Positions 22,230-35,200 of a DNA stretch of 64,000 nt are shown piece by piece. Origin of the DNA: Armillaria gallica. Its lineage: Eukaryota > Basidiomycota > Agaricomycetes > Agaricales > Physalacriaceae. Each line of letters starts with the position of its first letter. Within the stretch, counting starts at the first letter, position 1. Both the position numbers and the translations under genes were made by a program. The DNA lies in the NCBI GenBank assembly GCA_037576215.1, contig JBANDB010000005.1, positions 5,642,001 to 5,706,000 of the forward strand. The letters are read 5' to 3'. Below the pieces are notes generated by a model. That model worked only from the letters and a program-made list of their open reading frames with translations, ran no database searches and was not told where the DNA came from.

Positions 22230-25200
22230 CTAAATAGTCAGCCATTGAGTATGGAAATGATGGAGATGAGATGATAAGCATATGAGGAACAAAGACGGTG
22301 CGTAGGGAGCTGTACCCTTGGACATGATGCTCGATCGCTGTGGACTCGCCTCAGTATGCAGTGGGGACATCAGCATAAAGTACATAGGCCCTTCGTTCTT
22401 GCCGGATGATGACATGAAGGCCCATGGTTTATATCTACAAAATATTAGTCAGACCAATAAGATCCAAGCAAAAGGCACACATGGTTGGTCTCAGGATCGA
22501 GATACATGGGCAAAAGAACCTTTGCATAGTTTACCGAACACCCCACATCAAGCTAAGGTCTTTGCTTGGATGTCGGTGTAGCTTCCCGCAACGTGCCGAT
22601 TTCGAAAAATTAGGGCTTGATCTTGAGCAATTCTGAGACTAAGAAAAGGTTGGTGTTGGAACGAAAAAAAAAATAGGTTGAAAAATGGTACTTACATGAA
22701 ATGAGAGTCAAGATGGCACCCTCAATGGTGGTTCCTTGCAGGCTTGAATTTTGACACTCCAGGGCTTGAAAATGAGTGAAATGATGCCTATGCAAAATGT
22801 CAGAATGACTTGTTAATGTTCAAAGAAAATGGAAGACTTTGTACCTAGTATCTCTTATGCCTATGGATTAACCACGCCTCCCAATGAAGCTAATGAAAAC
22901 AACCAAGCTCAATGTTGAGTTGACAGGGAGGTGTCGCTCGCCATGGGACTTTAATCTGGAAAATAAATCGAGCCAATTATCATTGGATTTGAAGTAGATT
23001 CGAACACTGAAAATCAATGAGGAGTGGCGTCTAAACTGAACAGAAAAAGTTCTGGGACTTACCGTGCGAGAGAGCACCCCTATTGAGCTTTATCCTTCTA
23101 ATAATCAACAAGATCCTTGAGGAGACGTATGTGGGAGAAAAAAAAGTGCAAGAAACTAGACGAGAAAGATGAACCGTGGTCGTGGTTCGTGGTAAAGAGG
23201 AAGGTGTTGGCCATCACACTGATTCTCACATCGATCTCGCTCACAGGCCATCCCCACCTCAAGAAAAGGCTCGCAAGCCCGAGGTGTACGATAGCAGTGA
23301 TTTGCCGAGCTCACAGCGACCGGGCTTTCCTGTCAGCATAGGTGGGCAGGAACCGACTAATGCTTGCCAGATGGGTCTGGATTGAATAGCAGACAGAACA
23401 GAGTGTGGGCGGGCCAGTCGAGTTACAATGTTAAATAAGGTGCGTCTTGTTTCATTGTCGTCATCGTGCTGACAACTTATATATCACATAGAATGCAATA
23501 TTTACACCACTGTATCATCTATCTTCTGTACTCGACATCAAATGACAGGACCTCAAGGCCTCAGGTCTCAACGTCAATGTTTAACTCGTCCCTGAAACCC
23601 ATTCCCAATAAGACAGCTTCCAGCGGAGGGTTGTGCATGCACTAGACGTTGTACCCGTACATTGAATGGAGGCGACTATAAACCATGTGTACACATCGTT
23701 CAACGATCTCGGCACTGCACTCACTCGTAACCAGAAAGCTAACAGCGCGTTGTAGGAGTCCCAGAAATGGAGAGAAGTACACAATGCAGCTAAGTGAAAC
23801 TATGAAGAGTTGTCAATGCCAGATCTAATTAAACAGAGATGAAACGTACCCAGGCATTAACATTCCCTGTCACCATTCAGGATTCTTGAGCACCTGAATT
23901 GACGTGAGCATATCGACGTCCACGCCGCCAGGGCTTCCAACAACCCTGTTTCTATTGACATTCCCATTCCCATATTTGAAACCGCTTGTACCTTTCCTCC
24001 GGTTACACATCACGTCCTCCAGTTCATCGCTGTGATGGGCAAGGAGGTCGGAGGTAAAAATGGCCCTCACTATGGATTCACCGATGTCAAAAACAGGGGT
24101 AGCGCAATACGGATGGTGGTGGCTAGTCCGTAGGGGTATTTATAGGGTGGAAGAGGCGGGCATAGGGATGAGGTAGCGACGCTCGGCGACGGGGACATCA
24201 GGGGTACAGGCACACGGCAGAATCGTGTTCTTCCACCTAAATAATGAGGGATGCACGGTTCTGGGGTGGCTGGGAGGCGTGGGTGGAGCGGGGGAGGCCG
24301 ATGTTGGACATTGGTGCGGTGGGCGGTGGTGGGCGAGTGAATAGTCGTACAGCGACAATTTTTACGTCATTTGTAACGCCCGAGGGTCCTCCTGGGATGC
24401 CCAGAAGGGCATAGTCGTAGTCATTGTCGTTCGCGCTCGGCATCCTGATCTTGATGCCGCCATCCCGTTTGTCCTCTCCCGCCCTCCTACCTCGTTCGTG
24501 TTTGCTCTCCTTCGGTATTGGCCATCCACAAGACCACACCATAGCCCTGCCTCATAGCAGAAACCCCCCCGCCACCGTTGTCATCGTCATCGTCCTGCTC
24601 GGCGTGGGCGTCCTGGTGGTCGCTTGTTCATTTCGTGGTGCCTCTTGCGCGGAGATGGCGGTTGATGTCACATCTCTGGACGTATTTTACACTGTCAGAG
24701 TGTACGGAGTTCGTGTGCGGTGGCGATTCGCACCGATGTCGATGAGGGGGGGTGCTTGGTCTGTCTGTCTGGGGATGGGGTCGTATTCGTGTCCATGGCA
24801 GTGGCCGTCGGGGGTCATCATCAGAGCTGGACTTACTGGCATTGTCGCCGTCGCTGTGGATGCATGGATCGTAACACTGCCTCAAGTGAGGGTTTACGCG
24901 GGTGGTGTGGGCAGGACACACGCATTCCAGGGCTCTTGGGGCCACCAGATGCGTAAAATGGACCTAAAAAGAAAACTGAGTAACAGAATAATAAAACACA
25001 CACCATTTCTTGTCCACAAAACCGGTATTGGGGAGCGCACCATGCACCATTGAAGGTGGTCAAAGGTAAGAAAGAGCGGCACAGCCACTCAACCGGTACT
25101 CGGTACATCGGACCGTGGCTAGCGTAGCGTACCCTCGACATGCATCCCCACCTCTATTCTCCCATTCCGAAGCCCAAGTATTTAGTGAGATATGCCCTTT

Positions 25201-26100
25201 GATACATTCTATATACCATACGCATGAACAAAATGGCTGTCTTCTAGTTTATTCAGCACAATGAATATTCTGAATGATAACTGTCTATAAAAGGCCTTTG
25301 TTTGGTCCTATTGAATTCTAAGGTAAAACTTAAAAGTAAGGGTCCTAGATCAAAATGCAGCGCATAAGGACGAATCCTCGTTTCACTCGGACTCGTAATA
25401 CCTGTATGTTGTTAGATTTCCCGTGAGCATTTCATGTGCAATACACGCACCGATAGAATTGGCTGAGCCGGGTAGTATCAGGGCTGTCGTAACCTCAGCA
25501 ATAGAGAGAGGGTATGCGTTGTCGTGAGTATTCAGACCATCCAAGCTTCCAAGTCATGGCTACGCAGTCCCTTGAGAGCATTATCGTCCTCGGCCGAAGA
25601 ACCCTTGAGTTCAGGCGACGCGTAATTACCCAAATGAAAATGGAGGTCTACGATGCTTTCCAATTGCACCGTGGGCATCGACTACTTCGAGACTGCTACC
25701 ATACTCCTCGAGCTGGATGTACCCAAAGCTCCCAGCACTCATAAGAAGGCCCTTGTTATGAGAATGTCCGCCTCCAGAAACTGCGTCCCGTTGTGCAATC
25801 CCGTCCATATCTGCGCGTTCTTGATAAGGGTTGGCTTGGAATCGGTCGTTCTCGGTCCTATCATAAAAATTTAGGGGAGGTCCTGCAGATTTCTGAAAGT
25901 ACTGGCATGGGGCGATTGTCGCTGCAGCGTGTGGAGGTATATGTGTGAAGAGCAACAACGCTCAAAGCAAGGGCAAAGACCAGCCCCGAAATTCCAGCCG
26001 AGAAATGACATCGAGCTTGCTGATTAACACTGGCACAATCCGGGATAACCAGAATGCACCGCCACCGAGGACCTACCCCAAAAACCACATAAGATCGAGC
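22230..26100. other. Gene-poor stretch, only doubtful open frames
   Basis: At 23240-23390 the + strand has a short Pro/Ser-rich open piece after an AG (SPPQEKARKPEVYDSSDLPS). 24140-25140 is GC-richer and has overlapping long frames on both strands. Minus-strand 24945-24628 and 24542-24237 are His/Pro/Asp-rich, while plus-strand 24424-25053 is Val/Gly-rich. None has a recognisable domain or convincing splice structure, and I would not call a gene from sequence alone. Confidence 0.3.
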
Positions 26101-26249
26101 CTGCTTCGCCACATAACAGGAATCTCAAAAACTGACCGAAAACTATCTATCCGATTTTGGCCATACAGGTTTTCCTCAATCAAATTTTATTCTATGATAT
26201 GTACAGTGTTTTTTTTGGCACAGGCCAAATAGCTTGTACAAGTGGGTTA
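26100..26249 (+). repeat. Dispersed repeat shared with the ABC loop, interrupted by a TIR element
   Basis: Contains CTGCTTCGCCACATAACAGG, CCTCAATCAAATTTTATTC and CAAGTGGGTTA, matching the inverse of 12195-12320. The similarity stops exactly where the TIR element at 26250 begins. Confidence 0.65.
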
Positions 26250-26732
26250 GGCCCCGTTCGGGTGACACGGCTTAAACCAAGCTTAACCCGGCCCAGAGAG
26301 CTAAGAGATTCAGTCACAAACGTCACAAGATCGGAATAATTCGGAAGAATGCGGATGATATCCGAATGATGTCAAGCGATCGTCAATGCTGCCACCGACG
26401 TCATTGAAGAGTGTCCCGGCGCTGTCCCGCCTGTGCCGCTCACTGACCGGCACAATGGCAACAGTGTTCTTCCAATTTTGTGCTGATTTGTCTAGATATT
26501 CCAATTCATTCACAGAAGTACTATATTTCCTAGTTTTGCTGGCAGCCTGTTGGCATTGTTGTAGTCATTGTGTATAACGAGCGGGAAGGCGGGCAGAATG
26601 AGCGCAGCATCGGTGTCAGGACGTAGGTGACAATAGAGTGACATGCTGAGTAATCTAAGTTAAGCAGACTTAAGCGGCCGGCTTAAATTTTGGCTCTGGG
26701 GCCGTGTTAAGCCGTGTCACCCGAACAGGGCC
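26250..26732. mobile_element. Non-autonomous TIR element, 483 bases
   Basis: The left end reads GGCCCCGTTCGGGTGACACG and the right end reads CGTGTCACCCGAACAGGGCC, a near-perfect inverted repeat of about 26 bases (continuing into GCTTAA) with one mismatch. The flanks are TTA on the left and TAA on the right. With one base tolerance this is compatible with the 3-base TWA targets of PIF/Harbinger elements, but it could also be counted as part of the TIR. The interior (about 430 bases) has no transposase frame, so it would depend on an enzyme from elsewhere. Confidence 0.65.
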
Positions 26733-26897
26733 TAACAAGCTAGAATTAAGGAGGTCTCATAGTTGGCCTCAATTTGCGTCCGCATACCCTCGGGTCATTC
26801 AAATTGTCGTTCCATAAGTAGAGCATACATAATTTGCAGAAGTACATTGATAAATTAATATTTTTGCGGTTCAAGTAAGTAGCACACGTAGTATCTA

Positions 26898-27855
26898 TCA
26901 AGGACTTAGAAAATTCCACCAGGACCGCATATCACGATCACGACCTTGCGCAGGCAGGTGCATTGAGTCGATGGGTATTTCTTTAGACCCGTACTTGTAT
27001 AAGGAATGTATAATCCAGCTGCGAACCATGCGACGGCGGAAGCCCAGGTCCGACCGGCAAGTCTCGAGCAGCAAATCCTTAACGTCTCGCCCTTCTATAC
27101 AAGCCCGCAATTTGTGATCCCAAAGTAGCATTTTAATCCTCGACATCTCCTCCTCCAAGTAATATAGGCAGTCCATAATTTCGCGCACGTCCCGGCGAAT
27201 CGTATTCATGCGGCGAGGAAGATGCTCCAAGACATCTACTCGATAAGAGGATAATTCGAAGAACCGTTTTGTGAACCCAAGTACGTGTTCCACACTACGG
27301 GAGCCACGGAGCTCTGAGGCCAAGAGTTCCTCAGCCTTATCCAAGGTCCCTGCGAGCAAAGGCTCTATTCGCTTGGCCTGCATATGACTCGTGCGAAGAG
27401 CGCATAGATGTTGCTCGCCCCACTGAAATCCTTCCGGCTGTTCTGATTCCATGATGAGGTAACATTGCTCGATGAAGTGGTAGGACTCCTTCCAGACGGC
27501 AGAGACGGCATTGAGAAACTCTACAGAAACATCCCTGACAGTACGAGAATAGGCAAAATTGTTTCTCGCCGCATTGGTGCGCCAAATGCTGTTTGAGTGA
27601 ACAAAGACAGTATATTGTGGTGAAATGAGACAAGGCCGAGGATGAGAACATTGATGACTTGGGGGATAGTGAGCAGGATGGTGTTCATGTCCTAAGCAAG
27701 CCGCATCAATCAGCACTGAATATAACTTGAACATATTACCAGTTACCTCTGACATGCGCATCAACTGGGGATAAAGGGGGTTTGCAAGTAAGTAGGAATT
27801 TTCATTATAAAAATAGACTTACATGGGTTGAAGAATGGTTATCCATATGTTCCAT
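26898..27855 (-). CDS. Hypothetical helical/coiled-coil protein
   Basis: The C-terminal 200 residues are one open frame ending at 26898. They are rich in Leu, Arg and Glu with heptad-like spacing (RRMNTIRRDVREIMDCLYYL, EEEMSRIKMLLWDHKLRACI), and end in a basic/aromatic tail. Upstream, the frame suggests small exons from ATG 27855 (MEHMDNHSSTH) through GTAAGT..CCCAG and GTAACT..CTTAG introns into a hydrophobic piece (DMNTILLTIPQVINVLILGL) that could be a membrane helix. The junction between that piece and the coiled-coil frame near 27540-27610 is uncertain. If unspliced, an alternative reading starts at 27764. I do not recognise the family. Many Agaricomycete proteins of this build (one membrane helix plus coiled coil) are uncharacterised. 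Confidence 0.5.
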
Positions 27856-28613
27856 AGCAATGGTAGTGCGCTGTGTCAACGAAGGGAAGGACTTCGGTTA
27901 GCCAGAGACGCAGATGAACGTAGTACTAAGGATCATAGTTTGATCATGGTTCAGTGCTCGGGCATCCCGGACCGAGTTTTCCAGCCGTTATCCCGGATGA
28001 GTGAACCAGTTTAGTAGCAGGACCGGCAAAACAATTCCATCAACGACCACAAAAGTGCAAGTTCTCAACAAGGATGGGGGAGATAAGGAATTGGAAAGTA
28101 GGAGGATTATATTGACCCCACAAGCATAGATGATATTATTAAAAGAAGAGCTAAACGTCAAAGAACAGGGAAAAAAGTTTCAAAGTTAGGGCACCATACT
28201 AATGAGCCCACCAGCAGTCAAACCTTATAGGATCGTACTCCCTGCCAAGCGTAGTCTCTCGTTGAAATCATTCTGAGGCAAAAAGGCAATAAAGCAAAAG
28301 GGTAGCCCCGTTGCATGAAGACGCAACGACCTTTTGGCATCTCTAAACTCGTCCAGAATATCAGTAGGGATAAAGCACTCGAGTCTTCTCTTATGATGCT
28401 GTCTTTCGACTAAAGTGGTCTACTTCGACTGACATGCAATGGGGCATACGCCGAGGAGTAATTGGCTTGCCCGCGTCTTCCCGGTCAAAGCAGCAAAGGC
28501 AGATAGTCGTCAATATTTTCTGTAATATTTTACACACAAGTTTAAATTTGAAATTATTTAAAAAACACTCTTCTTCTTCCACCACGACGTCGACGAGGCC
28601 TATACGACTTGGA
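27856..28613. promoter_or_regulatory. Intergenic region upstream of MTO1, contains a dispersed repeat
   Basis: Between the hypothetical gene (-) and MTO1 (+). 28325-28475 is the repeat shared in inverse orientation with the ABC loop. 28560-28590 is pyrimidine-rich, as expected near a fungal transcription start. No other gene seen. Confidence 0.5.
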
Positions 28614-31429
28614 ATGCTGAATCATTTAACGCGCCAACCATGGACTCGTCTACGCCTGCATAGATACTTCTCCTCTGTCGTTGACCATGTTTCCGAGCCC
28701 TACCAAGGTGCGCGAAGCTCCTAGTGCAACCGTCACTTTTCCCTTGACCTCAGCTTGTTTCAAGTATGCGTTATCGGTGCTGGGCATGCGGGATGTGAGG
28801 CGGCAGCAGCAGCATCTCGCTCAGGCGCAAAAACGCTCTTGTTGACGAAGAACGTGGAAAACATCGGTGAACTTTCCTGCAATCCGTCAATTGGAGGCGT
28901 TGGCAAGGGTACTCTGGTTCGTGAAGTCGATGCAATGGACGGGCTGATGGGCCGTGTCGCCGGTACGCGGTCGGTTTCCCTGTGCTGTATGCAGCTAATC
29001 CGCAAAGTAGATATGTCTGGCATAATGTTCCGGATGCTGAATGCGGCGAAGGGGTCGGCCGTTTGGGTACGTGATTCACAGCGTTCAAGTCGTTTGAGTA
29101 ACAATGTATCTTTAGGGACCACGAGCGCAAATTGACCGCAAGCTCTACAAGCGCCATATGAAGATGGAACTCGCCAAATATCAGGAAAACTTGCACATAC
29201 GTGCTGCGGATGTCTTTGACCTTGTATTCGATCACAACCACAATCCTGACACTGTATGGGGGCGCATTAAGGGTGTTAGGCTCGGTGTGTTCTGGCCTAT
29301 ATTTTATTGGTGAGACAGACATTGACATTTCATTTAGACACCGGGGAAATTATCCCTTGTTCCCAAGTTATCGTTTGCACTGGAACCTTCCTTGGAGGAG
29401 AAATCCATATTGGTACCTACCATCTCACCTTTACCCGCCGGAAATTAATGCTGTCTCAGGCCCAAAGACGTTCCCTGCTGGAAGAATCAATGAAGATCCC
29501 TCTATAGGCCTGTCCGGCTCGCTTCGCGCCGCTGGATTCAGACTCGGACGCCTACAGACAGGAACGCCGGCTCGTCTGGATGGAAAAACCGTAAATTTCA
29601 CGACACTCGACCGTCAGGACGGTGATGAAGTCCCTGCTCCATTCAGCTTTCTCAATGATGCCGTACCAAATGCAGTAAGTCCTAAACGTTGGCATTTTGA
29701 ATCTCATCTCATCATTGTAGAGAAACCAAGTGCCCTGCTACATGACTAGGACAAACCCGTCTACACACCAGATAGTCAAGGACAACATGCACCGCAGTGT
29801 TCATATACAGGAGACGAAGAAAGGACCCCGATATTGTCCATCACTGGAAGCCAAAATATTGCGGTTCGATCGAGATGCACATACTGTCTGGCTAGAGCCT
29901 GAAGGTTATGACTCTGGTGTGTTCTTTGATGTGTGCTGGTCTTTGGGCTGCCTAACGCTCGGTAGACGTGGTATATCCCAATGGGATCTCCTGCAGTCTT
30001 CCGGAGGAAGTTCAGGAGCCGATGATGCGAACTATCGAGGGTTTGGAGAATGTTAAAATGGTCAGGCCTGCATATGGCGTGGAATATGACTACGTTGATC
30101 CTCGAGAGCTCTTGCGTGAGCCTGCTATATGCGTCTGCTATTCCAGCTAACTCAGTTAATCAGCCACCTTGGAAACAAAACGTATCAAGGTAGCGTATTT
30201 TCCTTCTTCATTCATATCCAGCGTAGTTCTAACACCATCGCAGGGCCTCTTCCTCGCAGGACAGATTAATGGTATATCTCAAAGACAGCCACTATATTTC
30301 TCGTTTACTAATGCTTTTGCCAGGTACAACGGGCTACGAGGAAGCTGCAGCTCAGGGTATTGTCGCAGGCATCAACGCGGGATTAGCGGCTCTGCAGCGT
30401 CCACCCTTTGTCCTTACAAGAGCAGAGAGCTTCATTGGGGTCCTCATCGATGACCTCATTGTCAAAGGAGCGGACGAACCGTGTGAGTATCGTTAACCAA
30501 GTCCATGGGCCTACTAATGATCATTGCAGATCGGATGTTAACTTCGAGGTCGGAGTATCGAATGACGCTGCGACCGGAAAATTCCGATATGCGGTTAACA
30601 GCGAAAGGTTTGACCTCGTTTGGATCTAGGCGTCATAAATTCATTGATTTCGTCTATTTAGCATACAATATCGGGGTAGTATCAGACGAACGTTGGCGGT
30701 CGTTCAGCCAAATGCTACAAACATACAACCAGGTCATCGACGTCTTAAAAGGCTGTGTGCTCAGTACACAAGTAGGTGACCACGTTGCATTGTAGCTCCA
30801 TCTAACATTCTCTATCTGTAAGGGCTGGAAGTCTCGAGGATATACCGTTCCACTGGATGGCAAAATGAGAAGGTGAGCCTACTTGCAGTCTGACATGGTA
30901 GCTTATTATACCTCCCCCTCTCCAGCGCCTTTGATTTGCTGCGATACCAAACGATATCGTCTGCGGAATTCGTCAAGGACATACCGTTACTGGCAAATAC
31001 CGATCCCAGACTGCTAGCACGAATTGACACCGAAGGTATAGCTGAGAGTCCTACTACACAACGGCATTGACATTTTATTTACTCAGGACGATACCAGCCC
31101 TTTCTAGCTAGACAACAAGCAGACTTGCGGGATTTCATGGTAGACGAGGGTCTGCTGCTCGATCCCATGATGGACTATCTCACTGTGAAAGGATTGAGTT
31201 CAGAGATTCGGGAACAGCTCTTCAAGGTCCGACCAACGACTATCGTGAGTTGTCTTCGAGATTTCTATAATGCGGGATTTGACTGGTGTAGGGAGCCGCG
31301 AAGAGGATGGAAGGCATGACGCCGTCATCAATGGTACATTTGCTCAGACATGCGAAACGGACGTTTCGTCGGGACCAGGAGAGGGGGAAGTTCGACGACG
31401 CGAAGGATATGGATGCACAAAGTGTATAA
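28614..31429 (+). CDS. MTO1: Mitochondrial tRNA uridine 5-carboxymethylaminomethyl modification enzyme
   Basis: Seventeen exons: 28614-28707, 28765-28962, 29008-29066, 29116-29284, 29338-29412, 29460-29674, 29721-29916, 29966-30115, 30164-30189, 30244-30271, 30324-30482, 30530-30607, 30662-30771, 30823-30872, 30926-31035, 31087-31244 and 31292-31429. They sum to 2013 bases, giving 670 residues. This is the MnmG/GidA family, which with the MSS1/MnmE partner modifies the wobble uridine of mitochondrial tRNAs using FAD, NADH and a folate. The N-terminal 30 residues are Arg-rich without acids until late, fitting a mitochondrial presequence. Then come the FAD dinucleotide fold ([13 protein letters not shown]), [34 protein letters not shown], the second nucleotide fold ([13 protein letters not shown]), [35 protein letters not shown] and [19 protein letters not shown]. 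The helical C-terminus ([15 protein letters not shown]) probably binds MnmE/tRNA. No disruption seen. Confidence 0.93.
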
Positions 31430-32280
31430 CGTTCTTGAATGGGAAATCCTTCGGACTAGTCGAGTTTCTATAGGGCCCTCTGCTGACGCGAAATGCGCCA
31501 GAGACTACAGCTTATCTATAGCCCAGAAAGTCGCAGGGTATCAATTGAATATGTAAGGCAACGTATAGCCCAATACAATGCCAGGTACAAGACTTTCGAA
31601 GGTCATCACATCGCTTCATGCAAGCAGTGGTCGTGCCCTTTTCAATTTTTTGCCTCAAGAGGAAAGCTTGACATTCTTTTTTACATTTACTTGTCTCGTT
31701 CAACCCGTTCGCCAGTATTCACAGAACAATTACTCCCCCCGATTCGCAATATTCCAATGCGAGTTGTTTTCCCTCTACGGTCCTGATTTTTTGCTCTTCA
31801 GCGTTCTGAGCCAAGACGTCTCGAAGACTATTTGGAGGACATTAGCCAAGAGGGCTGATGTCCACATCACTGCGATAAGACCTCCCATCTTCTTCCATTT
31901 CACTTATGTGTAGCCGCAAGTGATGCTTTCTCTGGAACCAAGGCAATTTTCCCAGGCTTGATGACAGGGAACCAGGGGTCATTTACCTTGCGCGCCTATA
32001 ATATATAAAAGTGCTTGTCGTAGACGGTGCGTGAGGGCAAGCGTCTTCCTGTGTTGTTTATCTGCAAGTAAATAGCGAGTCGCATCACCCAACTGCATCG
32101 GGATAATGACTCTGAGCTTATCAACTAGCACAGGGTTGACACAGGATGCACTTTTGACAGATGAAGTCCATATATACATCTATATAAATACAATTTCTAC
32201 CATTCATGTCTTGCTAAAAATACAGATGATGCGCGCACAAAATCCCAATATAAAAATTCGTAAAACAGTTGCCAACTTGA
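31430..32280. other. Intergenic region between MTO1 and ABC-3, possible small gene
   Basis: The two genes converge here, so terminators are expected. Both strands have short Cys- or Arg-bearing frames. On the minus strand at 31703-31620 there is a CX3C ... CX3C spacing (CKKECQ...TACMKRCDD). On the + strand 31493-31850 has possible exons. I could not build a complete gene on either strand. Confidence 0.3.
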
Positions 32281-35200
32281 TCATTGTCGCCGCTCTATCT
32301 TGAACCTAGTCTTCACTAGCTTCAGTACGACATAGGCAAGGAAGCGGTACACAACGGTGGTAATCACAATCGCGCAGAGGTTCAGAGGGGCGTTGACGTC
32401 CTTCAGGTTAAATATTTCGAGCACTTGTTCACCTGTGCTGATTGCGCATGATCCGTCTGCAAGCCGTTGATCATCCCCACACGAAAACGTCTGGCCTCGA
32501 AACGCATAAGGCATCATGTTCCGAACAGAGTAACCAAGTGGAGAGAGCTTATCAAGGGCTTTCAGGAAGGCCGGCATGTCCAAGCTCATAAGACCTGAGA
32601 TAGTGAACGATAAGCTTCAACTGATACACAGACGAAATGTTTCTTACCAGCCATATACATAGCGACAGACATTAGTACATTGGTGATGTTTAGTGCTAGT
32701 CCAGTGTTCCGGGTCACCAAGGTATTCAGGATTATGCCGAGAGACTCTCCAGAGTTCAGGATACAGAGTCCGTTCAGGGCAGTAATGAAGTACATGCCAA
32801 CAGATCTACGAAGATCGGTAGCGATTGAAACGAAGAGCGAATAGATCAAACAAGCGACCATCTGGAAAGGAAGCTCCAAAAGGATGTATGAAGTTAAGAA
32901 TGCTTCGATAGAATAAATCCTGTCGTCGTATTCCTACGACATAATTCAGATAAGCAAACATGGAAAAGTAGTGACCTTACCCTGTAGAAGAAATCCCGCT
33001 CTATCGGAAAGACTGCGACATTTTGAAGGATGCCGATGAAGAACACTATTTCGACTCATTTAGATCGGTAAGATGATAGTAAACCTCGAGACTCACGTGG
33101 CAGGGTTTCCTGGATGCAACCAACACGGGACTGGACACTCGAGTAATCATGTCCAAGCGGTGAGAAAAAGAGACCAATGCCAATCTAATCCATAACATGA
33201 GGGTCCGACGTGCCGTAGCGAGCGTCAACACGTACCGAAATGCCAAGAACACTCCCAACCCGCATCACTAGCAAGGAATTTTGCCGGAGAAATGCCAGGA
33301 CGCCACGTTTAAGCAGGATCGGCAGCGCGGAGGTCATCGATAACATCTTCCTTTCATATCCCTTGAAATCAGTCAAAGAAAACCCGATGTGCTTCTCCGA
33401 CAGCGGTGATACACCGCTTTTCTCCTCCTGACGATCCTTGAAAGCCTTCACAAGCTTATTGACCTTTGTCCGGCCAAGTTTCTCTTGTTCAGCCTCGCGT
33501 ATATCAACCGAAACAACGTCCAACGCAAAATCCGCAGGATTCATCATAGAAGGACATTCAAACCCAATCGAGGACATGTAGTCAAGCATCTCGCTCGCAG
33601 GACCGGAGTATACCACCTGGCCACCCTTCGCTAAAAGAAGCACGTTCCCGAAGCGCTTGTAAAGTTCAGAGGAGCTCTGATGAAGCGTCGTTATGATAGT
33701 TCGACCCTCCTTCGCGAGTTGCGCAAGAACATCCAGAATGGATGCCGTTGTGAACGCGTCTAGTCCTGACGTGGGCTCATCCAACCTGGAAAGCAATGGG
33801 CAAACCTTATCTACGACAACAGAAACAGTACTCACATCAGAACCTGAGGCTCTGTAAGCACCTGAACAGCGATGCTCACCCGCCGTTTCTCACCGCCAGA
33901 GATGCCTTTCAGCAATTCATTCCCGATGAGAGTATGGCGGCAGTCCTTTAGCCCCATCCTCAGCATAACCTCATCTGCTCTGTGACGTTTCTCCTCTTTA
34001 GACAGACTGCTTGGTAGTCGCAACGAGGCAGCAAACTGCAGGGTCTCGCGAACGGTGAGATATGGTAACAAAGCGGAGTCATCCTGCGTCACATACGAAC
34101 ACAGGGTGCTCATGACTTCTGGTTTAGCCGGTACACCATTCAACGTCACTGTCCCCCCGGCAACATAGGTCGTCTGGAGCGTCGACTGAAGGCGCTGTGC
34201 CATGAGATTGAGCAATGAAGACTTTCCACTTCCTGAAGGGCCCAAGATGACGTTGACTTTGCCGGCCTCGAAACAGGAAGTGATTCCCTGGAGGATTTTG
34301 ACATCTCTTCCTCGCCGTGGGCGAACCTTGAGAGTATAATCCGTAAGGTCGACATCAATGCCGGCGATACTGTCTGGAGTGAGTACGGACACAGGAACAT
34401 TTGATATATGCCCAGGTCCATCTTCCTGGTGTTTGGTCCCAAGCATCGTGATATTGACCTTGAAGAGACGGAGAAAGAGTATTTGGCCAAGAAGATACAG
34501 GACAATAACGATAAGGATCGCGAATACCGGGATTACAGTCCAGGTTATGTCAGGCACAGCGAGAGATTTGATGATGAAATCGCCTCGGTAAGCAATGCAG
34601 TTGGGGTCTGTCCTCGCATCACCGTCAGGACAGTTAAAAAAACGACCTTCGAATTCGTTGTAAACCAATGTGGTGAAGGCGTAGAACTACAGGAAAGCTT
34701 AGAACCGCTGAGTATGTGGAAACGCTGTGTACTCACGACTGGCGAAATCCATTTTGTCCACCGCATATAAATCGGTATCGCATCAGCTTGTATGAAGAAC
34801 CCACATGGGTACGTATGCAACATGAATGCAGTGTTTGCGATTATCGTAGCCTTGGCGAAATCCCGCGTCATAGCTGTAGCAAACCCTGCAAAGGTGACTG
34901 CAATGTAATGATTCAGAAGGGCGATGGCGAAGTAATAGAAGAATCGATCAGCAGAAGGTGCGAGTCCAACCATGAAGTAGGTGATGGCGGAGAACAGTAA
35001 AGGGACGACGATATCCTCCAGTACGGCGTGCGCAGAACGATAGCTTAAAACCCAGGGTACGACGCCAATAATACCCTCACTGTGCTCTCTGTCAAAGATA
35101 GGAAGGTCTATCATCGTCAGACGATATACCTCGTACATCATTACCAGGTACTCTTGCAGCCCCACTGATGTATACAAGACGGCCTCCCGCGTCCTTATGC

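Noticed and set aside
24424..25053. 209-codon + strand open frame
   Set aside because: It overlaps long frames on the other strand in a GC-richer stretch, has no domain, and its Val/Gly/Arg-rich make-up fits antisense of a His/Pro/Ser-rich sequence.
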